Of a stretch of 64,000 nt of DNA, positions 25,838-35,114 are shown one piece after another; within the stretch, counting starts at the first letter, position 1, and every line of letters begins with the position of its first letter. The DNA lies in NCBI GenBank assembly GCA_029378245.1, contig JARKIF010000003.1:1674001-1738000 (forward strand). The letters run 5' to 3'. The DNA comes from Roridomyces roridus (lineage: Eukaryota; Basidiomycota; Agaricomycetes; Agaricales; Mycenaceae). Made by a program: the position numbers and the translations under genes. The notes under the pieces were generated by a model. It worked only from the letters and a program-made list of their open reading frames with translations, was not told the DNA's origin and searched no databases.

Positions 25838-28155
25838 ATGGCTTCTTCGCCGTCCCTCCTCTCGCGCTTGTACCGCGATCTCGCTGAGCTTCATGATACC
25901 CCATACCCTGGTGTGGCCGTCTTCATTGATGATGCCAATTTGCGCCAGTTCTGTCTTGTGCTCACACCTCCTGCTGGTCCATGGAAAAATCTATCTCTTC
26001 ACTTTGATGTCTCCCTTCCGGACAATTGGGTATGTTTTCGGGCTCAAAAATTGGACAACATATTAATCTCTCTTGCAGCCGGCCTCTCCACCTTCCGTCT
26101 CGTGCAGTTCGGACGCTATTAATCATCCGAATCTGTTTGGCAGCTACATTTGTTGTGACTTGCTCAAGACCGAAGACCAGATCTACCGCGACAACGGCTA
26201 CAACGGCGGTTACTCCCCCGCTCTGACCCTCCGCGGTCTTTTCCTCCAGTTCTTGACTTTCTTCTCCTCTTCCAAGGTCCGTGATCGTCTCGTCATCTTG
26301 AACGAGTCTCATAATCTATCGCAGGTGGAGCAAGATTGGGGCGGGTCTTATGAAATCGGCGACGACACCATTGCCCGGTACTTCCGGGAGGCGGAACTCG
26401 GGGTGGACAAGGCCGTTCTCGAACGCTCTCGCCACACACCCGGGAGCAAATACTATGGTTACGCGACTCCTCAGGAGACATTGCGTGCAGAGTGGGACGC
26501 AGACGGACGTCCAGAGGTTGTCGTTAGCTCGCACCCCACACCGATTGGACCTCTTCTGCACACCGCCAAGTCGACAATGTCCCGCAACAAGCCGCTACCC
26601 TCCCGACCCTAATCGCCTTCACTGCATCCAAGAGCGCAATCCGCGGTGGACCGAGACTTTGAATCGGATTCAGCAGTGGAAATGCCCACGTTGTCCATAC
26701 GGTTCAGCGGCTGTACCACATTGTGTGAAGGAAGTGTCTGCGATGGTTGAAAACGCAGAGTCTTCACCGCTCCTCACTCCACCAGCATCCTGCCAGCTCG
26801 CTCTCCTCAATGATGATGTTCTCCTCGCCCTCGCCGAACGTCTTCCATCAGAGTCCGTCATCTCCCTCTCGCAGGCCTACCCGCGTTTCGACGCCCTCGT
26901 GCATCAAGCCCATGTCCTTCTACAGCGCGAGCGAGCTTCGCTGCTTTTTCCTTCGCACACCCCTTGTTGATAGCGTTCTGGGCATTGGCGTCGCACTCAA
27001 TCCTTCGGCCCGTACACTCTCATCGGACTTTGATTGGCTCAGCGCCCGCGCGTTCACTGAGTTCGGAGTCCGCCAGAGCGTCGAGAAGCGCGCATTTAGC
27101 TTCTTCCTCCCGCTTGCCTTTTCACGGGAGCATTACAAGCGCGTCTATCCCACCATCTGGGCACGCCTCGGGGAGATTGATGCTCAAGTGCGACGAGCCG
27201 AGCAACGGATGAGCCGCAATCCTCGTCGCCAACCGGCGGGCCCTCCGAAGCGGCAGGACTCCATCAACGTCGTCTTTCGTATGATGAATCACATTGTCGT
27301 GTCGCTCATGAAGAACTGCGACGAGGCTCTAGGCAGGCAGGGCTCAGCTACCGGCAAATCGCTTCTCCACGCCTCGGAAAAAGCCGTTGTCGCTTACTGC
27401 CACCTATTCCACCTGCTCCTCTGTCTCGTTCGCTCCGACCAGACGATTCTACGTGACGCGACGGCACGTCTCCGACGCTTCATTAGCGACAAGGCCTATC
27501 GTGTGAAGACGCACGTCCCCGATCTAGGCGAGCTCATCATCCTCATCATGCTCGTTCTCTGCCAGCCGCCTGCTGGTGGCGGCCCACCTATCAAGTGGTC
27601 GAATCTGGCCGGGCCTTTCTTGGAGCAGGCTATCGTCCGCAATGTGCGCTGGGTGCTCAAAGCCTCACCGCATTTGGAAGTCCTTGAAACAGGCCCGAGC
27701 GATTACAGGCTGGCGGAGACTTTCGCACAGGCCACGACAAGTTTGCGACTGATCATGTTCCAAATCACATTCCTCGATATCTTTTTCCGCGCCTATGCGG
27801 CGAATATCGGCCGGTTGGACGACAACTATGGGTTCCCTGATAAGGAGTTGCCTACGCAGATGGTCCAAGAAATCAAGCAGATCTGTACGTTCTTTCCGTT
27901 TCCATGCATGAATTAAACTGAACTGACTCGACCACAGACAAGGTCGACACATGGCCTGGGTTTTTCCAGCGTGTGCGATTCCAGCAAGGTGTTGCATTTG
28001 GTCGGGAGCGGTTCTCTGAGATGTTGAGGGATGCGGTCAAGGCAAGCGCGGCGTCGCGGTATCACACTCCGGCGTCTAGTCGCCAGCTCGCGATATTACA
28101 GGCGGAGAGGCCCCAAAAAGAACAAGAAAGGCTGCGTATAAATAGTCGTATGTAG
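25838..28155 (+). pseudogene. E2-like (UBC fold) plus F-box fusion protein gene with apparent frameshift
   Basis: Residues 1 to about 165 look like a ubiquitin-conjugating (UBC) domain: LSLHFDVSLPDNWPASPPSV, the HPN motif followed by the catalytic-Cys position (HPNLFGSYICCDLLK) and YSPALTLRGLFLQFLTFF. After a linker comes KCPRCPYGS, then an F-box-like segment (LALLNDDVLLALAERLP, ISLSQAYPRFDALVHQ), and a long conserved C-terminus (FFLRTPLVDSVLGIGVALNP, SSDFDWLSARAFTEFGVR, DNYGFPDKELPTQMV) to the stop at 28155. The F-box frame ends at a stop near 26969, while the C-terminal frame resumes at ELRCFFLRTP; a repeated CGAG CGAG at 26928-26935 is the likely cause. The exon join between the E2 part and KCPRC is not resolved. 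I type it pseudogene because of the break, but a sequencing error is equally possible. A role in substrate ubiquitination is inference. Confidence 0.7.
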
Positions 28156-28164
28156 GCTTTGTTC

Positions 28165-28773
28165 TCAATGACTCGATGCATTGTATACGAGTTCGTTCAC
28201 GGCGAGACTCATTTTGAAGCCAACTGACGGCTGTGAGGTTTGTTGAGAGAAAGATTCAAGTAAAAAAAAAACGTGCACGTTCAACTCACCGAACCGTCTT
28301 CGTACTCCTCGAGGACCGCCAAGTAGAATACGGCGTGTGCGGAGGGAGTTCCATGCTTGGAGAAATCCGGCATCTTCAAAGTAGATGGCGGGGTGTTGTG
28401 CGGGGATGGATTGCCTGCAGGAATCACGAAACTGTGGCAACGAGATGAAAAGGTACAAACCAGGATAATTCGGCTGGGCGAATCTGCCCAAATAATAGCC
28501 AGACGCGAAATTTTCAGAGGGTACGAAGAACCTAGAAAGTATGAAATTATGATTAGAACCACCACATTTTCACGCTACATACCGCGGAGGGGTTGTGAAT
28601 AAAAACACGGTGTAGTTGAAGCTCGATATGCCATAGTCGGCAATGGATTGATACTGGAAGTGGAACGTCTCGTTTGGCGCGATGAAGGAGCCATTGGTGG
28701 GTTTGATGATGGCGGGGGTGGAAGCAGACACCGCAGAAAAAGTGCACAAGAGGGGCAGGATGGAGAAGAGCAT
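28165..28773 (-). CDS. Small secreted protein A (unknown family, paralogue of 32415-33050)
   Basis: I do not recognise the family. About 150 residues in four exons. A signal peptide (MLFSILPLLCTFSAVSA) is followed by IIKPTNGSFIAPNETFHFQY, then YGISSFNYTVFLFTTPPR, GYYLGRFAQPNYPG, LKMPDFSKHG, YLAVLEEYEDG and a short last exon FKMSLAVNELVYNASSH. Several NxS/T sites suggest N-glycosylation. The repeated aromatic, beta-rich look suggests a small beta-sandwich, but that is a guess. It shares two intron positions with its paralogue (after NYPG and after EEY) but has a different third intron (after PPR instead of after SYN). Its stop lies only 9 bp from the stop of the convergent E2/F-box gene. Confidence 0.8.
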
Positions 28774-28936
28774 TTAGGGACGCAAGAAGCTGCTGCTTCC
28801 TTTATAAACGGCCCTGCAGGCATAGAAGACTCGGCGATAGAACGAACGCCTACATAGTAATACAGTAATCTGAGGAAGGGATGAGCATCGTTTCAGCCGC
28901 GTGCTGGAAAAAAGGACTGACTGTACACCACTCGAA

Positions 28937-29649
28937 TCAATCGTCTCTCCAGTTAACCAAACCCGTGGACCATCGGTCTTCCCATATAACGCGCTTATGA
29001 TACGTCTTCCTCATATTCTTGTACTCCTTCACGAATTCATCAATCTCCCTGCCCATACCGCCATTTGGCGTGCCTGAACCTCCAGAGGTCGGCGATTGTT
29101 GAACAAAATCAGACGCGAGCGCTTCGGAAGCGTCGTCTTGCTCGGTCTTGCTATGCTTGAGACGCATGAGCAAGAACTGGGCGTTGAACCGCTGGAGAGT
29201 GGAGTGCAATGTCAGACAAATGGCCTAGCGAGGAAAGGATACGGACTTGATACACTTCTCTCTGCTCCTTATCGACCTCTCTCCACCGCGCCTCGAGGTT
29301 CTTGGCGTCGTCAAAGGCTTGTTTGGTCTCTGCGCGTAGATTGTACAATGGCTCTTGCAGAGCAAGATTGTGTCCTTGGCCTTGCTCAGACAAGTCCTGT
29401 AGTGAATGAATGGCCATAGACGCACTAGCAATAGACTCGTTGGCCATCCCTAATTCTGCCTGAGATTCGTACATGGCCTTGACGCGAGGCAACGAGTGGA
29501 AAACAGCTTGAAAGTAGACATGGTCATTCAACAAGTCTTCCAGATCTTCGCGTCTACAGCCTGAAGTGAGATTCCCGTGCAAGTAAAAGCTCTCGGTCTC
29601 ACGAGAAATGAGAGAGCTCGGGAAAGTCGTGGAACAACGGTGTGGTCAT
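28937..29649 (-). CDS. VPS37: VPS37-like ESCRT-I subunit (Mod(r) domain)
   Basis: ESCRT-I component acting with Vps23 and Vps28 in sorting ubiquitinated cargo into multivesicular bodies. About 210 residues. The short first exon MTTPLFHDFPELSHFS joins REDLEDLLNDHVYFQAVFHS when the acceptor at the second AG is used. Then the Mod(r) coiled coil: LPRVKAMYESQAELGMANES, LYNLRAETKQAFDDAKNLE, REVYQ-RFNAQFLLMRLKHS. The C-terminal tail ends TYHKRVIWEDRWSTGLVNWR. Four exons at most. Start at 29649 is 21 bp from the divergent RRP40 start. Confidence 0.88.
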
Positions 29650-29670
29650 CAATCAAAAAGCAGTTTCTCA

Positions 29671-30445
29671 ATGGACACCGTTCTTCCTGGCCAACACGTC
29701 CCTGCACAACATGTAAACCTCAAGCTAGGCCCCGGCTTACTGCAAACCGCATCGTCCATAATTGCGACACGCGCCGGCTCGTTGAATCATTCTGCCAATC
29801 GTAGCAAATGGTGGGTCGAAAATAATTCAAGACGGGTCCGTACTTTTTGTGTTTCTACAAGGCGCATCTGAGATGTCTAGTAGTACGTTCCCGCTCCGCA
29901 AGAGTCCGTCATTGGAGTTATTGTCCAAAAAGCGGGCGAAGGCTTCCGTGTCGACATTGGTTCTGCACACACTGCTTCCTTGGACGGTCTCGCGTTCGAG
30001 GGCGCGACTAAAAGAAACAAGCCGAATCTCAAGGTAACTCATATCCTCCTCTCACTATTCCATCGACTCAAAATGCCACTAGATCGGGAACATAGTCTAC
30101 GCTCGCCTTTCCCTTGCACATAAAGATATGGAACCCGAGCTCGAATGTTTCGACGCCCAAACACACAAGGCGGAAGGTTTTGGAGAGCTCAAGGGTGGCT
30201 TCATGGTCCGCTGCAGTTTGCGAATGTGCAGACAACTGCTCGACTCGAAACATTTTCTGCTGCCCCTCCTTGGCTCCCGGTTTCCGTTAGAAGCTGCCGT
30301 GGGCGTGAATGGTCGAGTGTGGGTGAGCGCCAAGGAGACGCGGGAGGTCATTGCTATTTCACGATGCATCGAAGGGGTAGACCCGGACGGAGGGGGCATG
30401 GAGGAAGCAGACGTCGTCGAGCTGTTAACCACTATGGGTTTGTGA
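29671..30445 (+). CDS. RRP40: Exosome complex subunit RRP40 (EXOSC3)
   Basis: Cap subunit of the RNA exosome, the 3'-5' RNA processing and decay complex in nucleus and cytoplasm. About 225 residues in three exons, close to the usual length. The N-terminal domain starts DTVLPGQHVPAQHVNLKLGP. The S1 domain begins VIGVIVQKAGEGFRVDIGS and reads on through ASLDGLAFEGATKRNKPNLK and IGNIVYARLSLAHKDMEPEL. The KH domain holds LLPLLGSRFPLEAAVGVNGR and VWVSAKETREVIAI. The acceptor before YVPAPQESV keeps frame. The stop is at 30445, facing EAF6. Confidence 0.93.
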
Positions 30446-30531
30446 ACCATGTTACATTTACAATACAGATACTGTACTCTTTAAGCACGCGACAAGGTCA
30501 AGAAAGACGAAGGCACGCACCAGTAATTTAT

Positions 30532-31181
30532 TCAGTCTTCACCCAGCCTCGCCTTCTTTGTTACCCTACGCGACGAGCCCGTGACCGTCTCCTCGTCGCT
30601 CGTGCTGCTCCGTTGGCTCGCAGTGGCACTCGCTCGTTTCCGTCGCTGATACTCTCTATCTCGATGCTTCTTGGCCTGCGACTGGTCATACTCCTGGCCT
30701 CTCGTCGCCGGAGGGACGCTAATCACGCCAGGCGTACTCGGCTGCTTGAATTGGAGCTCTTCCGGACCGTCGTCATTGTCCCGCAGGAGGTCGAGAGACT
30801 GTCGGTTCAGCATCCAAAGTGTCACCAAAAGCTAACAGACGCACCTTGCCATAAGTGAGACTGCTGTTTGAAAAGAGACGTTCGCTGTCTGCGACGTCGT
30901 ATTTCCTCCTGTTCGCATTGGTGTTTTTGAGGTAGCCCTCAAAGCCAGTGATTATGTTCCCGCCATTGTGCGCAGCGGTCTCTGTGAGATACGTCTTCTC
31001 CAAGTCATAGATTTGTGATTCAATGTCCGCCTGCACGCGTTGAGTGGGATGAAAGGACTGTGGTCGAGGAGAGACGGACGAGCTGTTTGTCGAGGGCGCG
31101 TTTCTTGGGAAGGGCTTGCAAGAGTTCTTTCTTGAGAGCTTCGTAGCGCGCCTTGTCGTCTAAGGAGGCAACCTCCGCCAT
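30532..31181 (-). CDS. EAF6: Chromatin modification protein EAF6 (NuA4 subunit)
   Basis: Small subunit of the NuA4 histone acetyltransferase complex (and NuA3/MOZ-type complexes). 184 residues in three exons. The N-terminal coiled coil (ARYEALKKELLQALPKKRAL, DKQLADIESQIYDLEKTYL) leads into the family signature TETAAHNGGNIITGFEGYL, then DSERLFSNSSLTYGK. The C-terminal tail is basic and Ser-rich (KKHRDREYQRRKRASATA, VTKKARLGED), longer than in yeast. Convergent with RRP40 (86 bp between stops) and head-to-head with HEM13, 110 bp between start codons. Confidence 0.95.
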
Positions 31182-31291
31182 TAGTCTAGAACGAGCCGGC
31201 TCGGCACGCATCTGGAACGAGCCAGTGATTGTCTCGGCTTTGCACAGATTGCACAAAATGCTTCCAACGCGTCTCTCTCACTCCCACCACC

Positions 31292-32341
31292 ATGGCGGAG
31301 CCAATGCGGCAGCAAGTAGAGCGATACATCCTTTCCCTCCAGGACGAGATCGTCTCGGGTTTTGAGGCTCTCGATCCCAATGCCCCTCCGTTCAAACGCG
31401 ATTCATGGGTTCGGCCCCAAGGTGGATCTGGCCAGTCTTGTGTGTTCGCTCTGCCACCCTCGGAGGACGGTGCCGAGGCTGCCTCCCAAACCATTCTCGA
31501 GAAGGCAGGGGTGAATATCTCGATCGTGCATGGCACCCTCCCTCCCGCTGCTATCAAGCAGATGCGCGCAGACCATACATCGATGCCTCTGCCCGAGAAC
31601 CCAGAGGGTGGGCTGCCCTTTTTTGCTGCAGGATTGAGCCTCGTGGTACACCCCAGGAATCCCAACGCTCCCACCATCCACGCCAACTACCGCTACTTCG
31701 AGATTACCGAACCGGCGAGTGAAGCAGGCACAGAAGAGCCCAAGCTCCTTGCGTGGTGGTTTGGGGGCGGTTCCGACCTCACCCCGTCGTACCTCTTTGA
31801 AGAGGACGCCCAGCACTTTCACGAGACGCTCAAAACGACGTGTGATGCCCATGGCATTGGGCTCTTCCCTGCTTTCAAGAAGTGGTGCGACGAGTATTTC
31901 TACATTCCCCACCGCTCCGAGTCCCGCGGCATTGGCGGCATATTCTTCGACGACCTGAACGCGGGCTCTCACGTCCGCCTCCAAGACTCTGACAAGCGGC
32001 CTCGTACACCCGAGGAAATTTTCGTCCTCATCCAAGCACTCGGCAACGCTTTCCTTCCATCCTACCTCCCCATTTTATCTCGCAGACACTCGTTACCCTA
32101 CACGCCTCTGCAGCGTCGGTGGCAGCTCATCCGCCGCGGCCGTTATGTCGAGTTCAACCTTGTCGTAGATCGGGGTACCAAGTTCGGCCTTATGACTCCC
32201 GGCGCGAGGATCGAGAGCATCCTGATGAGTCTGCCCGAGGTGGCGAGATGGGAGTATATGACCGATCTTGGAGGAGAGGGCACGGAAGAGGGGAAGCTAA
32301 TGGAAGTTCTGAGGACGCCTAGAAACTGGCACACTGTATAG
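31292..32341 (+). CDS. HEM13: Coproporphyrinogen III oxidase (aerobic)
   Basis: Converts coproporphyrinogen III to protoporphyrinogen IX with oxygen, a late step of haem biosynthesis. 349 residues with no intron, unlike almost every neighbour. Signs: SWVRPQGGSGQSCVF, VNISIVHGTLP, SLVVHPRNPNAPTIHANYRY, WWFGGGSDLTPSYL, and the PROSITE-type signature KKWCDEYFYIPHRSESRG followed by IGGIFFDD. The C-terminus has RRGRYVEFNLVVDRGTKFGL and RIESILMSLP. No clear mitochondrial targeting sequence, as in the cytosolic yeast enzyme. ATG 31292 chosen; the frame extends 21 codons upstream without a better start. Confidence 0.97.
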   Translation: MAEPMRQQVERYILSLQDEIVSGFEALDPNAPPFKRDSWVRPQGGSGQSCVFALPPSEDGAEAASQTILEKAGVNISIVHGTLPPAAIKQMRADHTSMPLPENPEGGLPFFAAGLSLVVHPRNPNAPTIHANYRYFEITEPASEAGTEEPKLLAWWFGGGSDLTPSYLFEEDAQHFHETLKTTCDAHGIGLFPAFKKWCDEYFYIPHRSESRGIGGIFFDDLNAGSHVRLQDSDKRPRTPEEIFVLIQALGNAFLPSYLPILSRRHSLPYTPLQRRWQLIRRGRYVEFNLVVDRGTKFGLMTPGARIESILMSLPEVARWEYMTDLGGEGTEEGKLMEVLRTPRNWHTV

Positions 32342-32414
32342 TAGAACGTCTATAGATTGTACAATGTCAAAAGAAGTATCCATTCCGAGAAAGGGCCCGT
32401 CCGTGAAAAGTAGA

Positions 32415-33050
32415 TCAGTCCGAGGTAGAATTATAAGTGATTCTGTTCATCGCGAGATTAAAGCGAGATCCGACAGCACCCTAGAAGCAGTCAGCGCACA
32501 CGAGGAGAGTCGGGACAATGTTCTTACAAAACCAGTTGCATATTCCTCCAGAACCGCGAGTACAAAGTTTCCATTACTTTCACTCTCGCCCAGACCAAAC
32601 CCACCCGGATTTTTCGAAAAGTCGGGCATGACGAGTTGAGCAGGCGGGAGGTTAGATGGGTTCGGGTTACCTAGAGACCAACGGTGAGTACCCAAGAACT
32701 GAGCATTAGTAAAACAAACCGGGGTAATTCGGTTCCGCAAAACGGCCAAGATAGTGTCCCTCTGCAAAGTTATTCGACTGGGCAAAGGACGTGGGTACGG
32801 AGGTCAGAAGCCAAACTGTATACTTGAAGGAGGTCAACACCATGCACACTGCTCGAAATAAAATACCAACGTTGTAGCTGGAAACTCCATAATCCGCCAT
32901 GGTCTGATATTGAAAGTCGAATGCCGCGCCGGGTGCGATGACCGCTCCATCTGCGGGGGAGACAATGGTGCCAGCCGTGCTCTGCCGAGGGGAAGGTAGA
33001 GCCAAGACAAGCGGGAGCAGGGCAAGAGCGGCGACTTTCTGCAGATACAT
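32415..33050 (-). CDS. Small secreted protein B (unknown family, paralogue of 28165-28773)
   Basis: About 160 residues in four exons, family not recognised. The signal peptide MYLQKVAALALLPLVLA is followed by IVSPADGAVIAPGAAFDFQY, MADYGVSSYN-YTVWLLTS, FAEGHYLGRFAEPNYPG, LVMPDFSKNPGGFG, FVLAVLEEYATG and the last exon SRFNLAMNRITYNSTSD. Line by line it matches protein A, with the same order of motifs and two shared intron positions. It has a Gly/Ser-rich insertion before the EEY motif. Same strand as A and 3.6 kb away, with four unrelated housekeeping genes between them. Confidence 0.82.
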
Positions 33051-33344
33051 GGGGAGTGGGAGTAGCCAACGGAACCTAGCAATACGATTGTTTTAAAGAG
33101 TGTCTGTCCATGTGAGAAGAGAAGCCTGTGGAGTATCAATCTGTGGTCGAAACTCAGAATGAACGCCACAGCGGTGAGCGATGCCCGCTCGACGTCTAAT
33201 AAGGGCCGCAGACATGGGTCCTGGACTAGCCCGGACTTCAGGGGCTGCTTCGGAAGAGATTGCAGGGTGCTGAAGAAGCAAATCAAGAAAGAAGAGATGC
33301 AAAACCGAAAAGAGTATCTATCTTGCAAACATACTAAGACAAAC

Positions 33345-34963
33345 CTAAGCGAAATATATAAGGTCATTCTTCTTCTTGCTTTGAACTGGAGACGGACGGT
33401 CAGCAAACGAATAAAATAGAGAAAAGTTCGGCCTACCCTCTGCGATACCACTCAAGAAATGCTCGTGACCCAGTTTCGTCGCGCCCTCCCGTAAGGCAAT
33501 CATACCTGCCTCGACACAAACCGCCTTCAGCTGCGCCCCGTTGAATTCGTCCGTGCTCCGCGCCAACTCCTCATAGTTGACATCGCCGGACACAGACATC
33601 TTGCGCGAGTGAATCTCCAGGATGCGAGCACGAGCCGTCTCGTTTGGCAGTGGGAACTCGATCTTGCGATCAAGTCGACCTGAACGCAGAAGGGCAGGGT
33701 CCAGGATGTCGATTCGATTCGTCGCCGCGATCACCTACCGCATGAGAACAGGAACGTACCAAAAAGGATAAAACATACTTTGATTCGCTCATCACTGCTG
33801 AAGCCGTCCAATTGGTTGAGGAGCTCCAACATAGTCCGCTGGACTTCTCTGTCACCGCTCTTCTCAGAATCGAAACGCTTGGTGCCGATAGCATCCAGTT
33901 CGTCGATAAAGATGATCGCCGGGGCCTTCTCTTTCGCAAGAGCAAAGGCATCTCGCACAAGTTTGGCACCGTCTCCGATGAACATCTGCACCAGAGAAGG
34001 ACCAGCAAGCTTGAGGTAACATGCTTTCGTCTGGGCGGCGCAAGCACGAGCGAGAAGAGTTTTGCCGGTTCCTTGCTAATGGTCGGCACAAACTCACTCG
34101 TCAGACGAACACACGCACCTGGAGGACCGTACATGAGACAGCCCTTGGGAGGTCGGATACCGAGAGTTTTGAACTTGTCCGCTTGCTCCATGGGCAGGAC
34201 AATAGCCTCGACAAGTTCCTCAATCTGCTTCTCTAACCCACCAATATCCGTGTAAGTCTCCGTTGGCCGCTCGTCAACCTCCATCGCTTTGACGCGCGAG
34301 TCAAATTCGGCAGGAAGAGTGTCGAGGACGAGGTAAGAGTCTTTGTTGACACCGACAAGGTCTGAAGGCTGGAGCTTCTCCGAGGGCACCAGACCTATTA
34401 ACGGCAGGAAGACGGTTTGTCGGGTGGAGGTCTTGATGACTGCGCATTTTCCTTTGCGCATAGAGTCGAGGTCCTGGTTAGCACCGTCCTCTTCGACCTC
34501 GGGATCAACGTCAAGAATCTATACGACGGTAAGCAAACAAGTAGCGAATGGAAAGTACAACAGCATACCTCGACAATGTTTGCGACGAGATACGGAAGGA
34601 CTTTATTCTGCTTGACCTTCTCGCCATTGTCCCGAATCTTCTCCTTCATCACACTCTGTTCGTGTTGTAGCCGTAGAGTTTCTGAACGAATGACCTGTAG
34701 CAGTATTGGTCAAACCCCCTGGCCCACGGGAAGAGGACATGGCGCACCTTCATGTCGTTGTCAATGAGGCGCGTTCGTGTGACGATTTCGTCGGTGCTGA
34801 GGGCCATGACGTCGTCTGGAATGTCTGCCCAAGTTTCCTCGGCTGGCTGGTCCGGGGTGGTATCCATTGGGGCCTCATCTCCGGAGGCAGCCTGAGTCGG
34901 CGCGTCCTCGGCCTGCTTCTCGGGGTTTGCTGGGGGGTCGTTCGGGGGCGGGACGGCGGACAT
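33345..34963 (-). CDS. RPT5: 26S proteasome regulatory ATPase RPT5
   Basis: AAA+ ATPase subunit of the 19S proteasome base that unfolds substrates. About 430 residues. An acidic, Pro-rich N-terminus ([20 protein letters not shown]) leads into the coiled coil ([20 protein letters not shown]), the OB part ([31 protein letters not shown]) and the ATPase: [20 protein letters not shown], Walker A GPPGTGKT (split by an intron at 34080-34120), Walker [37 protein letters not shown]. The last exon ends in LIYFA, so the gate-opening C-terminal motif has Phe where Tyr is usual. The final intron near 33400 removes a stretch in the raw frame. Confidence 0.95.
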
Positions 34964-35114
34964 GGTTAACAACAGCTGAGTAAAGAGAGTAAAGCGCGAC
35001 GCGCGTCTTGTGACAGTCACATTCCCGAAACGGAATTGATGCACACCGACTCGATTCCTTTATTGCGAAAGGCCAGGAGGAATCAAGGTAATAAATTATG
35101 GGAAAATTCCACTA

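Noticed and set aside
31403..32035. 210-residue minus-strand frame
   Set aside because: Lies wholly antisense to HEM13, which matches its family throughout; GC-biased codons make such shadows common.
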